Positions 44,804-54,795 of a stretch of DNA of 64,000 nucleotides are shown in pieces. The stretch's first letter is position 1. Every line of letters starts with the position of its first letter. Source of the stretch: Cognatiyoonia sediminum (GTDB taxonomy: Bacteria; Pseudomonadota; Alphaproteobacteria; Rhodobacterales; Rhodobacteraceae); the NCBI RefSeq assembly GCF_900129845.1, contig NZ_FQXB01000001.1, forward strand, positions 992,001 to 1,056,000, in the 5' to 3' direction. The notes beneath the pieces are model-generated. The model was not told the origin of the DNA, searched no databases, and was given only the letters and a program-made list of their open reading frames with translations. Position numbers and translations under genes: made by a program.

Positions 44804-45649
44804 TTAGTCCACACTCCTACCCGTTAGGCCGCCATACACATGAACATTCAATGCGGCACCTAAGAGGATGAGGAACGACGCCATGTAGACCCAAAGCAGC
44901 AAGGCGATGACGGCTCCGATTGAACCATAGATTTCGTTATATCTGCCGAAATTCGCGAGGTAATAGGTTAGGCCTGACGACGCTGCGACGAACATCACAA
45001 TCACAAAACCCGCACCGGCAGTGACCCACCTGATCCGAGCGTCCTTTTGATTTGGTCCGAAACGATAAAGCAGGCTCAGGGCGGCAAAAAGAACGCTCAG
45101 CCCAATGACCCAACGCATGATTTCTAAGCGTAGCGCGCCATCACCTGTCCATGGAAAGAAGGTCAAAATGATTGGCGCAAAGACGAAGAGCCCAATTGCC
45201 ACGAGCGCCATCGCCATAAGAATGACTGTTAGCCCTAGCGCGAACACGGCCTGAAAGACACCATTCCTCGGCGGCTCATCGGCTATTGCGTTAAGACCAC
45301 GCACCAACCCCGAAACCCCTGCCCGCGCTGACCAGATCGCAAGAGTCGTCGAAACAAACGTTGCCCAACCAAGAGTTTCACTGCTTGCGCCCAACAGTCG
45401 GGAGATTTGATCCCAAATCATGTTGTAGATCGGCTCCGGAATGAGTTCTTCGAAATACTGAAATTGGTCAGCAACAACGGTCGGATCTGCAACAAGCCCG
45501 AAAATTGCAATGACTGCTGCAATTCCGGGGAAAATTGAAAAAACTCCGAAAAAAGACACACCAGCGGCGATGAAGGCAAGCTGCCTGTCCCCCGCGGTCT
45601 GCAAGACAGCCCACGCAAGGTCGTAGCCTTTAACGAAGAAATTGCGCAC
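44804..45649 (-). CDS. YihY/BrkB family inner-membrane protein
   Basis: The 281-residue protein has about six membrane helices and the family signatures LAFIAAGVSFFGVFSIFPGIAAVIAIFGL (about 24-52), SARAGVSGLVRGLNAIAD and YRFGPNQKDARIRWVTAGA. YGSIGAVIALLLWVYMASFLILLGAALN lies near the C-terminus. The family was once wrongly called RNase BN; its true role is unresolved. It stands alone; no operon partner is evident. Confidence 0.88.
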   Translation of the reverse strand: MRNFFVKGYDLAWAVLQTAGDRQLAFIAAGVSFFGVFSIFPGIAAVIAIFGLVADPTVVADQFQYFEELIPEPIYNMIWDQISRLLGASSETLGWATFVSTTLAIWSARAGVSGLVRGLNAIADEPPRNGVFQAVFALGLTVILMAMALVAIGLFVFAPIILTFFPWTGDGALRLEIMRWVIGLSVLFAALSLLYRFGPNQKDARIRWVTAGAGFVIVMFVAASSGLTYYLANFGRYNEIYGSIGAVIALLLWVYMASFLILLGAALNVHVYGGLTGRSVD

Positions 45650-45810
45650 TCAGCTGAAAATCCCTTGTTTTGATTAACCCTAAGGAACTCCAATGCTGTT
45701 TTCCAGCAAGCCTTTGCCCAGAAAGTGAGAATTTGAGCTTTTGTGGTCGCCCGACTCACTTCGGACCGCTAACGTGTGTCCAATAACAAAGCAGTGCAGG
45801 CAAAAGTCTC

Positions 45811-46443
45811 GTGAAAGACATAACCAATCACGTCAATTTATTGGCGGACCGTATCTATGCGCTTCGCCCAAACAATCCGCGGCTGCTTGTGGCTCTTTCC
45901 GGTGCGCCTGGCTCCGGGAAATCGACGCTGGCAAGTGAGTTGTCCCGCCGCTTGACGCTTCAGAAATGTGTGAATGTTGTGGTTCCGATGGACGGGTTTC
46001 ATCTGGACAATTCGCTGCTTGAAGCCCACGGGCTGCTGGCACGCAAAGGCGCGCCAGAAACCTTTGATGTTGCTGGCTTTATTCGCATGATCAATGCGTT
46101 GCGACGCGGAGATAATGTCGTTGCGCCTACTTTTGACCGTGCCCGCGACATCGCTATCGCTGGCGCAATCCACGTCCCGCCGGAATGTCCTGTCGTAATC
46201 TTAGAAGGGAATTACCTTCTCTTCGACGAGGCCCCTTGGTCTGCCTTGCAGCAGGCTTGGGATATCTCAGCCTTCTTGGACGTTCCAATGCCAGAAATAA
46301 GAGCGCGGTTGATTCAGAGATGGTTGAGCCTGAATCTGAGCCGCGCAGCTGCAACGCGCCGCGCGGAAAGCAACGATATTCCTAACGCACAACGCGTGAT
46401 TGGAGCCCCACTAACCGCCGATTTCACCTTGACCGGCCTTTAG
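45811..46443 (+). CDS. P-loop kinase of the uridine kinase / FrcK-like family
   Basis: The 210-residue P-loop protein has Walker A GAPGSGKS at 31-38, VPMDGFHLDNSLLEAHGLLARKGAPETFD near 64-92 and VVILEGNYLLFDEAPW near 125-140. This combination occurs in uridine kinase- and pantothenate kinase-like proteins such as those beside fructose or ribose ABC systems in rhizobia. The phosphorylated substrate is unknown. The start is GTG at 45811 with poor ribosome-binding signal. Phosphoglucomutase follows after 53 bases. Confidence 0.82.
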   Translation: MKDITNHVNLLADRIYALRPNNPRLLVALSGAPGSGKSTLASELSRRLTLQKCVNVVVPMDGFHLDNSLLEAHGLLARKGAPETFDVAGFIRMINALRRGDNVVAPTFDRARDIAIAGAIHVPPECPVVILEGNYLLFDEAPWSALQQAWDISAFLDVPMPEIRARLIQRWLSLNLSRAAATRRAESNDIPNAQRVIGAPLTADFTLTGL

Positions 46444-46496
46444 CCCAGGGGCCATGTCTGCGGTAACTGTTTCGAAATGTTTTTGATTAAAATTCT

Positions 46497-48122
46497 ATGA
46501 CTATGATACCTACCTCACCCATCGTCGGGCAGAAACCAGGCACGTCTGGCCTGCGCAAGAAAACACGCGTGTTCATGGAAACGCCTTTTCTGCAGAACTA
46601 CGTTCAATCCATCTTTAACGGCATTGGCGGCATCGAAGGAAAGACACTGGTTCTGGGCGGCGACGGCCGTTACTTCAACACAGAAGCCATTCAAATCATT
46701 ATGAAAATGGCCGCCGCGAATGGTGCAAAGAAAGTCATCGTCGGTCAAAATGGGTTATTGTCGACACCTGCAGCCTCGCATCTTATTCGGATGCATAAAT
46801 CTGATGGCGGATTGATCCTATCAGCGAGCCATAATCCTGGCGGCATCGATGCGGACTTTGGGCTCAAGTATAACATGCCGAATGGTGGGCCTGCCGTCGA
46901 AGCAGTCACCGCGAAGATCGTTCAAGCAACAGAAGCTATTGATTACTACAAAATAACAGACGCTTCTGACATCGACCTTGCTGAAATTAGGCAAACGACC
47001 CTTGGTGACATGAAGATTGACGTTGTTAGCCCGACTGATGACTACATTGAAATGATGGCGCAACTCTTTGATCTTGATGAGATTAAAAGGCTTCTGAAGT
47101 CAGACTTTCGAATGGTCTTTGACGCGATGCACGCCGTTACGGGGCCTTATGCAAAGGCGCTCTTAGAAGATCATCTAGGCGCGCCTGCGGGCACAGTGAT
47201 CAATGCGACCCCAAGCCTAGATTTTAATAAAGGTCATCCTGATCCAAACCCCGTTTGGGCGACGGAGTTGATGGGACTAATGACGGGCGATACGCCTCCC
47301 GATTTTGGCGCTGCGAGCGATGGCGACGGGGATCGCAATATGATCGTTGGTACGAACATGTATATCAGCCCCTCTGACAGCCTCGCCGTTTTGGCAGCCC
47401 ATGCCGAAGCCGCTCCGGCATTTCGTGATGGTTTGGTCGGCGTGGCGCGATCGATGCCCACTTCGAGCGCTGTCGATCGTGTTGCCGCCGCCAAGGGTTT
47501 GAAATGTTTCGAAACCCCAACAGGGTGGAAGTTCTTTGGTAACCTATTGGACGCAGGCGAAGTCCGTTTATGCGGAGAAGAAAGCGCAGGCACAGGCGGC
47601 GACCATGTCCGAGAGAAAGATGGACTATGGGCTGTTATGCTTTGGTTGAATATCCTCTCCAAAACAAAGAGTTCCGTGCCAGATCTTATGTCGAACCATT
47701 GGAAGACTTACGGGCGGAACTACTACTCCAGACACGATTATGAAGCGATCCCGACCGAGACCGCTGATGGGATTATGGGCGTGCTTCGCGGTAAGTTGGG
47801 TGTATTGCCGGGCCAGAGTTTTGGTGGGTTGCGCGTGATCTCGGCGGACGAATTTGCCTATGACGATCCGATTGACCACAGCCGCTCCACTGGTCAGGGG
47901 CTGCGTATTTCTCTCGAAGACGATGCTCGCATTGTTTTCCGCCTTTCCGGTACGGGTACCGAAGGTGCAACTATTCGGGTCTACCTAGAACGGCTGGAAC
48001 TAGATCATGCCAAACTAAGCCTAGACCCTCAGATCGCGCTTTCAGCCGTGATCGAGGCAGCCGAAGACCTGTCTGGCATTAAATCGCGCACTGGCAGACA
48101 GGCGCCAAACGTGATTACCTGA
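46497..48122 (+). CDS. pgm: Alpha-phosphoglucomutase
   Basis: The 541-residue enzyme interconverts glucose-1-P and glucose-6-P, supplying UDP-glucose for glycans and allowing glycogen use. The phosphoserine is Ser111 in ILSASHNPGG, and the Mg-binding loop is AASDGDGDRNM near 280. CGEESAGTGGDHVREKDG is the sugar-binding loop, and FRLSGTGTEGATIRVYLE is the phosphate-binding tail. It starts with two close ATGs (46497 and 46503) and no strong ribosome-binding site. Confidence 0.95.
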   Translation: MTMIPTSPIVGQKPGTSGLRKKTRVFMETPFLQNYVQSIFNGIGGIEGKTLVLGGDGRYFNTEAIQIIMKMAAANGAKKVIVGQNGLLSTPAASHLIRMHKSDGGLILSASHNPGGIDADFGLKYNMPNGGPAVEAVTAKIVQATEAIDYYKITDASDIDLAEIRQTTLGDMKIDVVSPTDDYIEMMAQLFDLDEIKRLLKSDFRMVFDAMHAVTGPYAKALLEDHLGAPAGTVINATPSLDFNKGHPDPNPVWATELMGLMTGDTPPDFGAASDGDGDRNMIVGTNMYISPSDSLAVLAAHAEAAPAFRDGLVGVARSMPTSSAVDRVAAAKGLKCFETPTGWKFFGNLLDAGEVRLCGEESAGTGGDHVREKDGLWAVMLWLNILSKTKSSVPDLMSNHWKTYGRNYYSRHDYEAIPTETADGIMGVLRGKLGVLPGQSFGGLRVISADEFAYDDPIDHSRSTGQGLRISLEDDARIVFRLSGTGTEGATIRVYLERLELDHAKLSLDPQIALSAVIEAAEDLSGIKSRTGRQAPNVIT

Positions 48123-48202
48123 ACGTTCGGTTAAGCACCTTTGGCCATGGAACTTTGTGCTTGGAACGACTACTTTCAAAGTAGCTGTCGTTTGGATCAA
48201 TT

Positions 48203-48826
48203 ATGTCGCTTCCTCCGCTTGAAGATTTGGTTGCTTGCTCGCAGTGTGACACATTGCACAACGCAATGACGCTGTCTGAAGGCGAGACCGCGGCATGCCG
48301 CCAATGCGGTACGCCTTTGATGACATCGCGGTCCTCTGCCCTCGCGCGCGTTTTGAGTCTTGCGTTGACGTCGGTGGTTTTGATGATCGCCGCTATCAGC
48401 TTTCCGTTCCTCGACTTAGATGTTCAAGGGCGACAAAGCGGTACATCGGTCATTGGCGCGGTTCTAGCCTTCCAAAGCTCATGGGGATTTCCATTAGCAA
48501 TCGCTGTTGCAGGATTCATCATCATCCTCCCACTGACCCGATTGATTGCACTGATCTACGCAATTGGCCCTTTGACACGCGGCGCGAAACCACGCCGCTA
48601 TGCAAGGCAGGCCTTTGCGCTGGCTGAGCGTTTACGCCCGTGGTCGATGGTCGAAATTTTCATGGTGGGCGTGACAGTCGCTCTGATTAAAGTCGCCGGA
48701 CTGGCCACTGTCACCATTGGCCCCGCGTTTTGGGCATTCGCAGCGCTCGTGGTCATCACGGTTCTCAAAGATCAATTGATTTGCAGGTATTCGATTTGGG
48801 AAGAACTGGACACAGCGCGGGCTTGA
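48203..48826 (+). CDS. pqiA: Paraquat-inducible protein A, first half
   Basis: The 207-residue membrane protein has an N-terminal Zn-ribbon-like pair (ACSQCDTLHN, ACRQCGTP) and about four helices. It corresponds to one half of the roughly 417-residue E. coli PqiA. PqiA partners with the MCE protein PqiB in a lipid-trafficking pathway between the membranes. Its stop overlaps the TTG of the second half by 4 bases, so the two halves are made together. Confidence 0.88.
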   Translation: MSLPPLEDLVACSQCDTLHNAMTLSEGETAACRQCGTPLMTSRSSALARVLSLALTSVVLMIAAISFPFLDLDVQGRQSGTSVIGAVLAFQSSWGFPLAIAVAGFIIILPLTRLIALIYAIGPLTRGAKPRRYARQAFALAERLRPWSMVEIFMVGVTVALIKVAGLATVTIGPAFWAFAALVVITVLKDQLICRYSIWEELDTARA

Positions 48827-49428
48827 CCACGGCGCGCGAGGCCGGCCTTGTCGCCTGTCGCCGGTGCGGGCAAGTGGAGGTGATCAGTGCGCCTCACTGC
48901 CAGCGCTGTGGCTCCGCCCTTCAAAGCCGTGACGAGCGCAGCTTACAGAAGGTTTGGGCTTGGCTGATCGCTGGGATGATCGTTTACATCCCTGCAAACC
49001 TTTATCCGATGCTTATAACCCGCTCGCTTGGTCACACCAGCGACAGCACCATCTTTGGTGGTGTGGTCGAATTGGTTGAGCTGGGTAGTTACGACATCGC
49101 CTTTGTCGTTTTCTTTGCCTCTGTGGTGATTCCAATCGGAAAATTCATCGCGATCATCTACCTCGCGATCAGCGTGCAGCGCCGGTCTATTTTGAACATG
49201 CATCAGCGCCACAAGCTCTATGAAGTCATCGAGTTTATAGGCCGATGGTCGATGATTGACGTCTTTGTGGTCGCCATTCTATCGGCTTTGGTTCAACTCG
49301 ATTCAATCGCCACAATTAATCCGGGAATTGCCGCTGTAAGCTTTGCGCTGTCGGTGCTATTCACCATGTTAGCCGCGCAGAGTTTTGATCCGCGGCTGAT
49401 TTGGGATGCGAGCAGGAATACAGAATGA
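48823..49428 (+). CDS. pqiA: Paraquat-inducible protein A, second half
   Basis: The 201-residue protein again has a Zn-ribbon-like motif (ACRRCGQVEVISAPHCQRCGSAL) and four helices, with MIVYIPANLYPMLITRSLG and VFFASVVIPIGKFIAIIYL. RHKLYEVIEFIGRWSMIDVFVVAILSALVQL is typical of PqiA. A TTG start at 48823 overlapping the first half's stop fits far better than the earlier ATG at 48730, which lies deep inside it. The PqiB start overlaps its stop (ATGA). Confidence 0.85.
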   Translation: MTTAREAGLVACRRCGQVEVISAPHCQRCGSALQSRDERSLQKVWAWLIAGMIVYIPANLYPMLITRSLGHTSDSTIFGGVVELVELGSYDIAFVVFFASVVIPIGKFIAIIYLAISVQRRSILNMHQRHKLYEVIEFIGRWSMIDVFVVAILSALVQLDSIATINPGIAAVSFALSVLFTMLAAQSFDPRLIWDASRNTE

Positions 49429-51869
49429 GCGACCCACAAAGAGCTGCTGACATGGACGTGCGTAAGTCGCGCGGCGGTTTGTCGTGGGTCTGGATCGTGC
49501 CGGTGATCGCATTGATCGCCTCGCTCTCGGTCGCGTGGCAAAACTACAGCCAGCGCGGCACGTTGATTGACATTATCTTTCAAAGCGCCTCGGGCGTCCG
49601 AGCAGGTGAAACTGTGCTCCGCTTTCGCGATGTGGAAGTTGGAACGGTCGAGAAAGTCGCGTTTGACGAAGGTCTGACCGACGTCATCGTTTCGGTCCGC
49701 GTAGACAACGAAGTTGCGCCCTACCTCGATGATGATGCACAGTTTTGGGTGGTTCAGCCCGATGTGAGTCTTCGGGGCGTTACCGGACTTGAGACGGTTT
49801 TGTCTGGTGTCTTCATCGAAGGGACATGGGACGGCAGCACCGATGTCGCGCAAACTGAATTCTACGGCATGGATTCGGCGCCGCTGACCACCCTCGATCA
49901 GCTAGGCACCGCCATCACGCTGCGCACAAGAGATGGGAGCGCGCTTTCAAAGGGTGCGCCGATCCTGCACCGAGGGATACGCGTTGGAACGCTCGAAACC
50001 CCGCGCCTATCCGCCAATGGGGAAAATGTCATCGTGGATGGGTTTGTGGACTTCCCGTATGACCGCATCCTGACCACCGCGACCCGTTTTTGGGACACCA
50101 GCGGGTTTTCTTTGTCGCTCGGCGCAGGTGGCGTGGAACTTGACGTGAACTCGATTGCGTCTTTGATCGAAGGGGGCGTGGCGTTTGATACCGTGGTGTC
50201 TGGTGGGGAGCGGGTATCGCAAGGCTATGTCTTTGATATTTTTGAAGATGAAGAGATCGCGCGCAACAGCGTCTTTGTGAATCCAAACACACCGACAGTT
50301 GAGATTGCGGTTCTTTTCGATGACTCGGTCAGCGGGCTGACAAAAGGGTCTGAAGTGCGCTTCCAAGGTATTCGCATCGGCCAAGTCGCTGATTTGAGCG
50401 CGATCATTAATGAGATGGACGGCGAGGCCGACGTCCAGTTGCAGGCGATCTTGTCATTGGAAACAAACCGGATCGGCATGGATGCTGATACGACAGAGGA
50501 AGAAGCGCTTCAGTTCCTTGCCGACTATGTGGAAAACGGCCTTCGTGCACGTCTCAGTACGGCAAATATTTTGTCCGGCGCTTTGATTGTCGAACTGATC
50601 GAAGAGGAAAACGCCACGCCGGCCACTTTGGATATCGACTTGGAACCCTACCCGATCATTCCAACCGCCGACGCTGCAATCGCGGATGTTGCCGAGACGG
50701 CCGAAGAAGTTCTGGCTCGTATCGAGCGCTTGCCGATCGAAGAGTTGCTGCAAGGTGCCATCGACCTGATGGCGAGCATTGAGCGGTTGGCCAATGACGA
50801 GTCCGTGCGCGACGTCCCGGAAGAATTGGCGAGCTTGCTGAAAGAAACACGAGCGCTTGTAGCGTCAGAGGATGTTCAAGGCATTCCGCCCGACATTCGG
50901 GACGCCATCGGTGACTTTGACGGCCTTGTGCAGAGCTTTGTCGCGGCTGAACTAGCGACGCAGCTGACAGACGCTTTGACAGTGACCACTGAGGCTGCGT
51001 CCAACATTTCCGATGGTACAGAAAACTTATCGGAGATTTCTGTAGCGCTTGAAGACCTTCTAACGAAGGTAAACGCCCTTGAATTGGCAGCCCTCGTGAC
51101 CGAGGCGACTTCAACGCTGGACTCCATCGATACGCTCATCGAGAGTGATGAAACACAGGCTCTACCCGCTTCGCTCAACGAAACTTTAGCGGATGCTCGC
51201 GCCGTCTTGGTTGAAGCGGAACGCTTCTTGGCGTCGGAAGATTTACAAGCCCTGCCGAGCGATTTGCGCACGACGGTGACGGATTTGAATGCAATTCTTG
51301 CTCAAATCCAAGCAGCAGAGTTGGTGTTGAAACTGGATGACGCCATCACGAGCGCCGCGGCGGCCGCTGACAGCATCGAAACCGCCAGCGCTGACTTGCC
51401 CGCCATTACGGCAGAACTGCAAAGTTTGGCAGAAAAGGCCAATGCACTGAAAGTTGAGGAGCTGATCGACGAGGCAACCCAGACGCTCGCATCCATTGAC
51501 GCACTTTTGGGTGCAGACGGTGTCGATGAACTGCCCGAGAACCTCAATTTGTCGCTTGCCGAACTCAGAGGCATTCTGTCCGACCTCCGAACAGGCGGCG
51601 CGGTTGAAAATTTGAATTCCGCACTTTCTTCCGCAAGTGGTGCTGCCGAAGCGTTGGAGGATGCAACCGTCGACCTGCCTGATCTCATCGCTAGGGCCAA
51701 CGCCTTGGTCAGAGAATCGCGAGAAGTTGTCGAGAGCTATAGCAGCCGGTCACGATTTGGCGCTGAGGCCTTGACGACCTTACAAGGAATCCAAGACGCT
51801 GCCGACGCAATTTCGGCGCTGGCACGCACGATTCAGCGCAACCCAAGCTCATTGATCCGAGGGCGATAA
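49425..51869 (+). CDS. pqiB: PqiB-type MCE lipid-transport protein with extended helical repeat tail
   Basis: This inner-membrane-anchored protein (helix at about 24-44) has three MCE domains beginning near GTLIDIIFQSASGVRAGETVLRFRDVEVG, ITLRTRDGSALSKGAPILHRGIRVGTL and EIAVLFDDSVSGLTKGSEVRFQGIRIGQV. E. coli PqiB (546 residues) forms a tube spanning the periplasm. This one has 814 residues. From about residue 438 it carries Ala/Glu/Asp/Leu-rich repeats of about 115-124 residues, starting near 438, 553 and 677, which are predicted to be helical. The extra length suggests a longer needle or bridge. Confidence 0.9.
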   Translation: MSDPQRAADMDVRKSRGGLSWVWIVPVIALIASLSVAWQNYSQRGTLIDIIFQSASGVRAGETVLRFRDVEVGTVEKVAFDEGLTDVIVSVRVDNEVAPYLDDDAQFWVVQPDVSLRGVTGLETVLSGVFIEGTWDGSTDVAQTEFYGMDSAPLTTLDQLGTAITLRTRDGSALSKGAPILHRGIRVGTLETPRLSANGENVIVDGFVDFPYDRILTTATRFWDTSGFSLSLGAGGVELDVNSIASLIEGGVAFDTVVSGGERVSQGYVFDIFEDEEIARNSVFVNPNTPTVEIAVLFDDSVSGLTKGSEVRFQGIRIGQVADLSAIINEMDGEADVQLQAILSLETNRIGMDADTTEEEALQFLADYVENGLRARLSTANILSGALIVELIEEENATPATLDIDLEPYPIIPTADAAIADVAETAEEVLARIERLPIEELLQGAIDLMASIERLANDESVRDVPEELASLLKETRALVASEDVQGIPPDIRDAIGDFDGLVQSFVAAELATQLTDALTVTTEAASNISDGTENLSEISVALEDLLTKVNALELAALVTEATSTLDSIDTLIESDETQALPASLNETLADARAVLVEAERFLASEDLQALPSDLRTTVTDLNAILAQIQAAELVLKLDDAITSAAAAADSIETASADLPAITAELQSLAEKANALKVEELIDEATQTLASIDALLGADGVDELPENLNLSLAELRGILSDLRTGGAVENLNSALSSASGAAEALEDATVDLPDLIARANALVRESREVVESYSSRSRFGAEALTTLQGIQDAADAISALARTIQRNPSSLIRGR

Positions 51870-51871
51870 AG

Positions 51872-52432
51872 ATGATGAAGTTCCTGTCCCCGCTATTTCT
51901 TGCGGCGCTCGTTGCCTGCACGTCCGCGCCGGCGAATAGATTGGAATTCAGTCCCGTGTCTTCAGAACTGCGGATCAGAGCGCTCGTCGGATCGGTCATG
52001 GTGCGCACCGTGTCGTTGCCGACTTATGCGGCATCCGAAGAGGTTGCCGTTGAGATCTCTCCAGGCGTCATTGGCACGAGTGCTGATATTTTATGGGCAG
52101 ACGACCCAGAGCGTGCTGTCACGCTTTCCATGACCCAACAACTCGATGAGATTTTGAATGCAACAGTTGGACCGGAGCCTTGGCCTTTCGTCGGGTTGCC
52201 GGATGTTGCTGTGGACGTGCGGGTCACTCAGATGCTGGCGGGAACTGATGGCTCGTTCCGTTTGAGTGGCCAGTATTTCGTTGGTGGGGATGGCATCAGC
52301 TTCCGCAACTCCTCACACAGCTTTGATATTGTCGAACCGCTGAGCGGCGAAGGCTCGCAAGCCATTGCAAACGCTAAAGCGCGTGCAGTTTTACGGCTGT
52401 CGGAAGATATCGCGCGTCGTCTTGGACGATAG
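51872..52432 (+). CDS. pqiC: PqiC-type outer-membrane lipoprotein
   Basis: The 186-residue lipoprotein (signal MMKFLSPLFLAALVAC, lipobox LVAC) has the ABC-transport auxiliary lipoprotein fold. LSMTQQLDEILNATVGPEPWPF and VAVDVRVTQMLAGTDGSFRLSGQYFV are visible segments. PqiC anchors the PqiB tube at the outer membrane in E. coli. It starts two bases after pqiB, completing the pqiAABC operon. Confidence 0.88.
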   Translation: MMKFLSPLFLAALVACTSAPANRLEFSPVSSELRIRALVGSVMVRTVSLPTYAASEEVAVEISPGVIGTSADILWADDPERAVTLSMTQQLDEILNATVGPEPWPFVGLPDVAVDVRVTQMLAGTDGSFRLSGQYFVGGDGISFRNSSHSFDIVEPLSGEGSQAIANAKARAVLRLSEDIARRLGR

Positions 52433-53005
52433 CTATTCGAACGCACCCGTCTGAGACCGGATCGCGAATTCGACTTGCGGTTTGTTAACTGGAACATTTT
52501 GATTTTGATTGGCGCGTTGCTGGTCATCAAGCAATAAGCGATAGGAATTCGGCCCGCCCGGCGGCACGCAAGCTGCATGAGGCAACATCGCTTCCAAAAC
52601 TCTTTCGATGGGTGGGGTCGAAATTCTAGCTACCTGCACGACGGCGTCGCCAAGATCAGCCAGCAATACGAGCTTTCCTTCTGCTAGAAGCGTACTCACC
52701 TGAAAGCTGTCCAATGGTTCCGCCAGTGGTAAAGGTTGGGCACTGCGGTTGTACCAATGTTGAATTTCGACGCCTTCCTTCGCGGTCAAGAAAAGATCAC
52801 CTCCAAAGCAGACCAACCATATGTGCCCTTCGGTCGCTGCGCAGGCTCCAAGCTCACAATAGACCCGCCATTCGATATCATAAAAGAACACCGAATTTTG
52901 ACGCGCAGTCTCAGACTGCCCCACATTCCGTGCGGCATCAGCAAGGGTGCTCGTCCCGCTGGCAAGACAAGTGCACATGATGAGGCCGACCTGTCCAAGG
53001 TTCAT
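52433..53005 (-). CDS. Secreted protein of unknown function
   Basis: The 190-residue protein begins MNLGQVGLIMCTCLASGTSTLADA, a signal peptide, possibly with a lipobox-like LASG. The mature part has DIEWRVYCELGACAATEGHIWLVCFGGDLFL with paired Cys and a Gln/Asn-rich patch near 170. No family is recognised. Start 53005 (ATG) is preferred to a GTG at 53017; both have weak ribosome-binding sites. It abuts pqiC convergently. Confidence 0.65.
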   Translation of the reverse strand: MNLGQVGLIMCTCLASGTSTLADAARNVGQSETARQNSVFFYDIEWRVYCELGACAATEGHIWLVCFGGDLFLTAKEGVEIQHWYNRSAQPLPLAEPLDSFQVSTLLAEGKLVLLADLGDAVVQVARISTPPIERVLEAMLPHAACVPPGGPNSYRLLLDDQQRANQNQNVPVNKPQVEFAIRSQTGAFE

Positions 53006-53070
53006 TTTCGCTGCCACAGAAACATCGCTAAATTCTAACGCGGAGAGGTAAAGGCAATCACAAGAGTTGG

Positions 53071-54795
53071 TTAAACTTCTGTCACCAAGGTCTGAGATGC
53101 CACCCCCTTTTGACCAACATAGTTCGGCGTCAGTGAGAGCAGTTCCTGACTGTAATCGGCCTGCGGATCATTAAAGAACGCCTCTGACGGACCAGCCTCA
53201 ACGACCTTGCCCGATTTGAGAACAGTGATGTCGTCGCTCATCTGTCGCACGACAGCGAGGTTGTGACTGATGAATAAGATCGTCAGGCTGAACCGCGCTT
53301 GTAAATCCTTCAAAAGGTTCAATACTTGGGCTTGGATCGACACATCAAGTGCGCTGGTCGGTTCGTCACAGATCAGAACCCTTGGCCGCGCCAACAAAGA
53401 TCGCGCAACCGCAATACGCTGCCTTTGTCCGCCCGAGAATTGGTGTGGATAGCGATTGATGGCATCGGCAGACAGCCCGACTAGGTCCAGCATAGCGGCT
53501 GCCAAATCTCGGCGTTTCGCTCGGTCGTTTTCAAGGCCGTAGAGCCACAGAGGCTCGGCCAATATGTCGCCAATCCGGTGTCTTGAATTTAAGCTACTGT
53601 ACGGATCTTGAAACACCATCTGGATGACGCGGCGGGAGGGGTCCTTGCGACCTCTTTGGCGTGCGAGCGGCAATGTGCTGTCGTTCAGTTTTAGCGTTCC
53701 TGCCGTTGGCTGAACCAATCCGGTCAAGACTTTCGCCATCGTCGATTTACCCGACCCGCTTTCCCCGACCAATCCCATCACGGTCCCGGGGCGGATGGTC
53801 ATGGACACGTCATCAAGGGCCACAAACACTTCTGGTTTTCTAAAAAGACTGTCTCGTGCGCCTGTGAACTTCACAGTGACGCCTTCCATGCTGAGGCCCT
53901 GCCCCAACATTTCGTCGCCAGAACGTAGCCACCTTTCGGCATCTTCGGCACTTCGACCGATGGGCGCGGTCTCTACCCCCTCTTCCGTGTCCGGAACTAA
54001 GAACCGGTCGAGTTTTACATCCAAACGGGGGACTGCGGCCATGAGGCTTTGGGTATACGGATGCTCAGGCGCATTTAGGACTTGTTGCGTCGGGCCATGT
54101 TCCATCACTTGGCCGCCGCGAAGAACGGTGACGTTTTGGCAAGTTTGCGCAATGACGCCGATGTCGTGGGTAATGAGCAGAAATCCGATCCCACGCGTGT
54201 TCGCAAGCCCGCGGATCAGGTCGAGCACTTGGGACTGAACGGCAACATCTAGGGCCGTGGTCGGCTCATCCGCGATGATCAATTCTGGGTTGGTACAAAG
54301 CGCAAGTGCGATAACTACGCGTTGGCGCATCCCGCCGGAAAACTGGTGTGGATAGGCTTTGATCCGTTGGGAGGCATTCTCAATGCCCGTTTCCTCAAGC
54401 AAACTGATCGCGCGGGACCGTGCGTCTTCTGTGCTGATGTCCTCATGCGTTTGAATGGTTTCGATCAACTGATCTTCGATTGTCATGAGCGGATTGAGAC
54501 TGGTTTGCGGATCTTGAAAGATCATCGAAATTCGCTTGCCGCGCGTTTGATGTGCTTCATCGTCACCGAGGATCAAAAGGTCCGTATCGCCCAAATGGAT
54601 AGAACCGTTGGACACAAACCCCGGAGGTTGAAGTAGGCCGATAATTGCTGCTCCAATGGTCGACTTGCCGGCGCCACTTTCACCAACAAGGCCGTGGATT
54701 TCGCCGCGTTCGATGGTCAGAGACACATCCTCAATCGCAGTAAACGTGCCAAAACGACCGGGAAACTGAACTGTAAGATTCTCGACCGTCAGCAT
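53071..54795 (-). CDS. Peptide-type ABC transporter, fused double ATPase (second system)
   Basis: The 574-residue DppD-DppF-like fusion has NBD1 with [20 protein letters not shown] and the oligopeptide extension [18 protein letters not shown]2 has [23 protein letters not shown] and [11 protein letters not shown]. It is the last gene of a classical binding protein-B-C-ATPase operon. The start overlaps the upstream permease stop by one base (TGATG); a longer frame to 54900 lies inside the permease gene. Confidence 0.93.
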   Translation of the reverse strand: MLTVENLTVQFPGRFGTFTAIEDVSLTIERGEIHGLVGESGAGKSTIGAAIIGLLQPPGFVSNGSIHLGDTDLLILGDDEAHQTRGKRISMIFQDPQTSLNPLMTIEDQLIETIQTHEDISTEDARSRAISLLEETGIENASQRIKAYPHQFSGGMRQRVVIALALCTNPELIIADEPTTALDVAVQSQVLDLIRGLANTRGIGFLLITHDIGVIAQTCQNVTVLRGGQVMEHGPTQQVLNAPEHPYTQSLMAAVPRLDVKLDRFLVPDTEEGVETAPIGRSAEDAERWLRSGDEMLGQGLSMEGVTVKFTGARDSLFRKPEVFVALDDVSMTIRPGTVMGLVGESGSGKSTMAKVLTGLVQPTAGTLKLNDSTLPLARQRGRKDPSRRVIQMVFQDPYSSLNSRHRIGDILAEPLWLYGLENDRAKRRDLAAAMLDLVGLSADAINRYPHQFSGGQRQRIAVARSLLARPRVLICDEPTSALDVSIQAQVLNLLKDLQARFSLTILFISHNLAVVRQMSDDITVLKSGKVVEAGPSEAFFNDPQADYSQELLSLTPNYVGQKGVASQTLVTEV

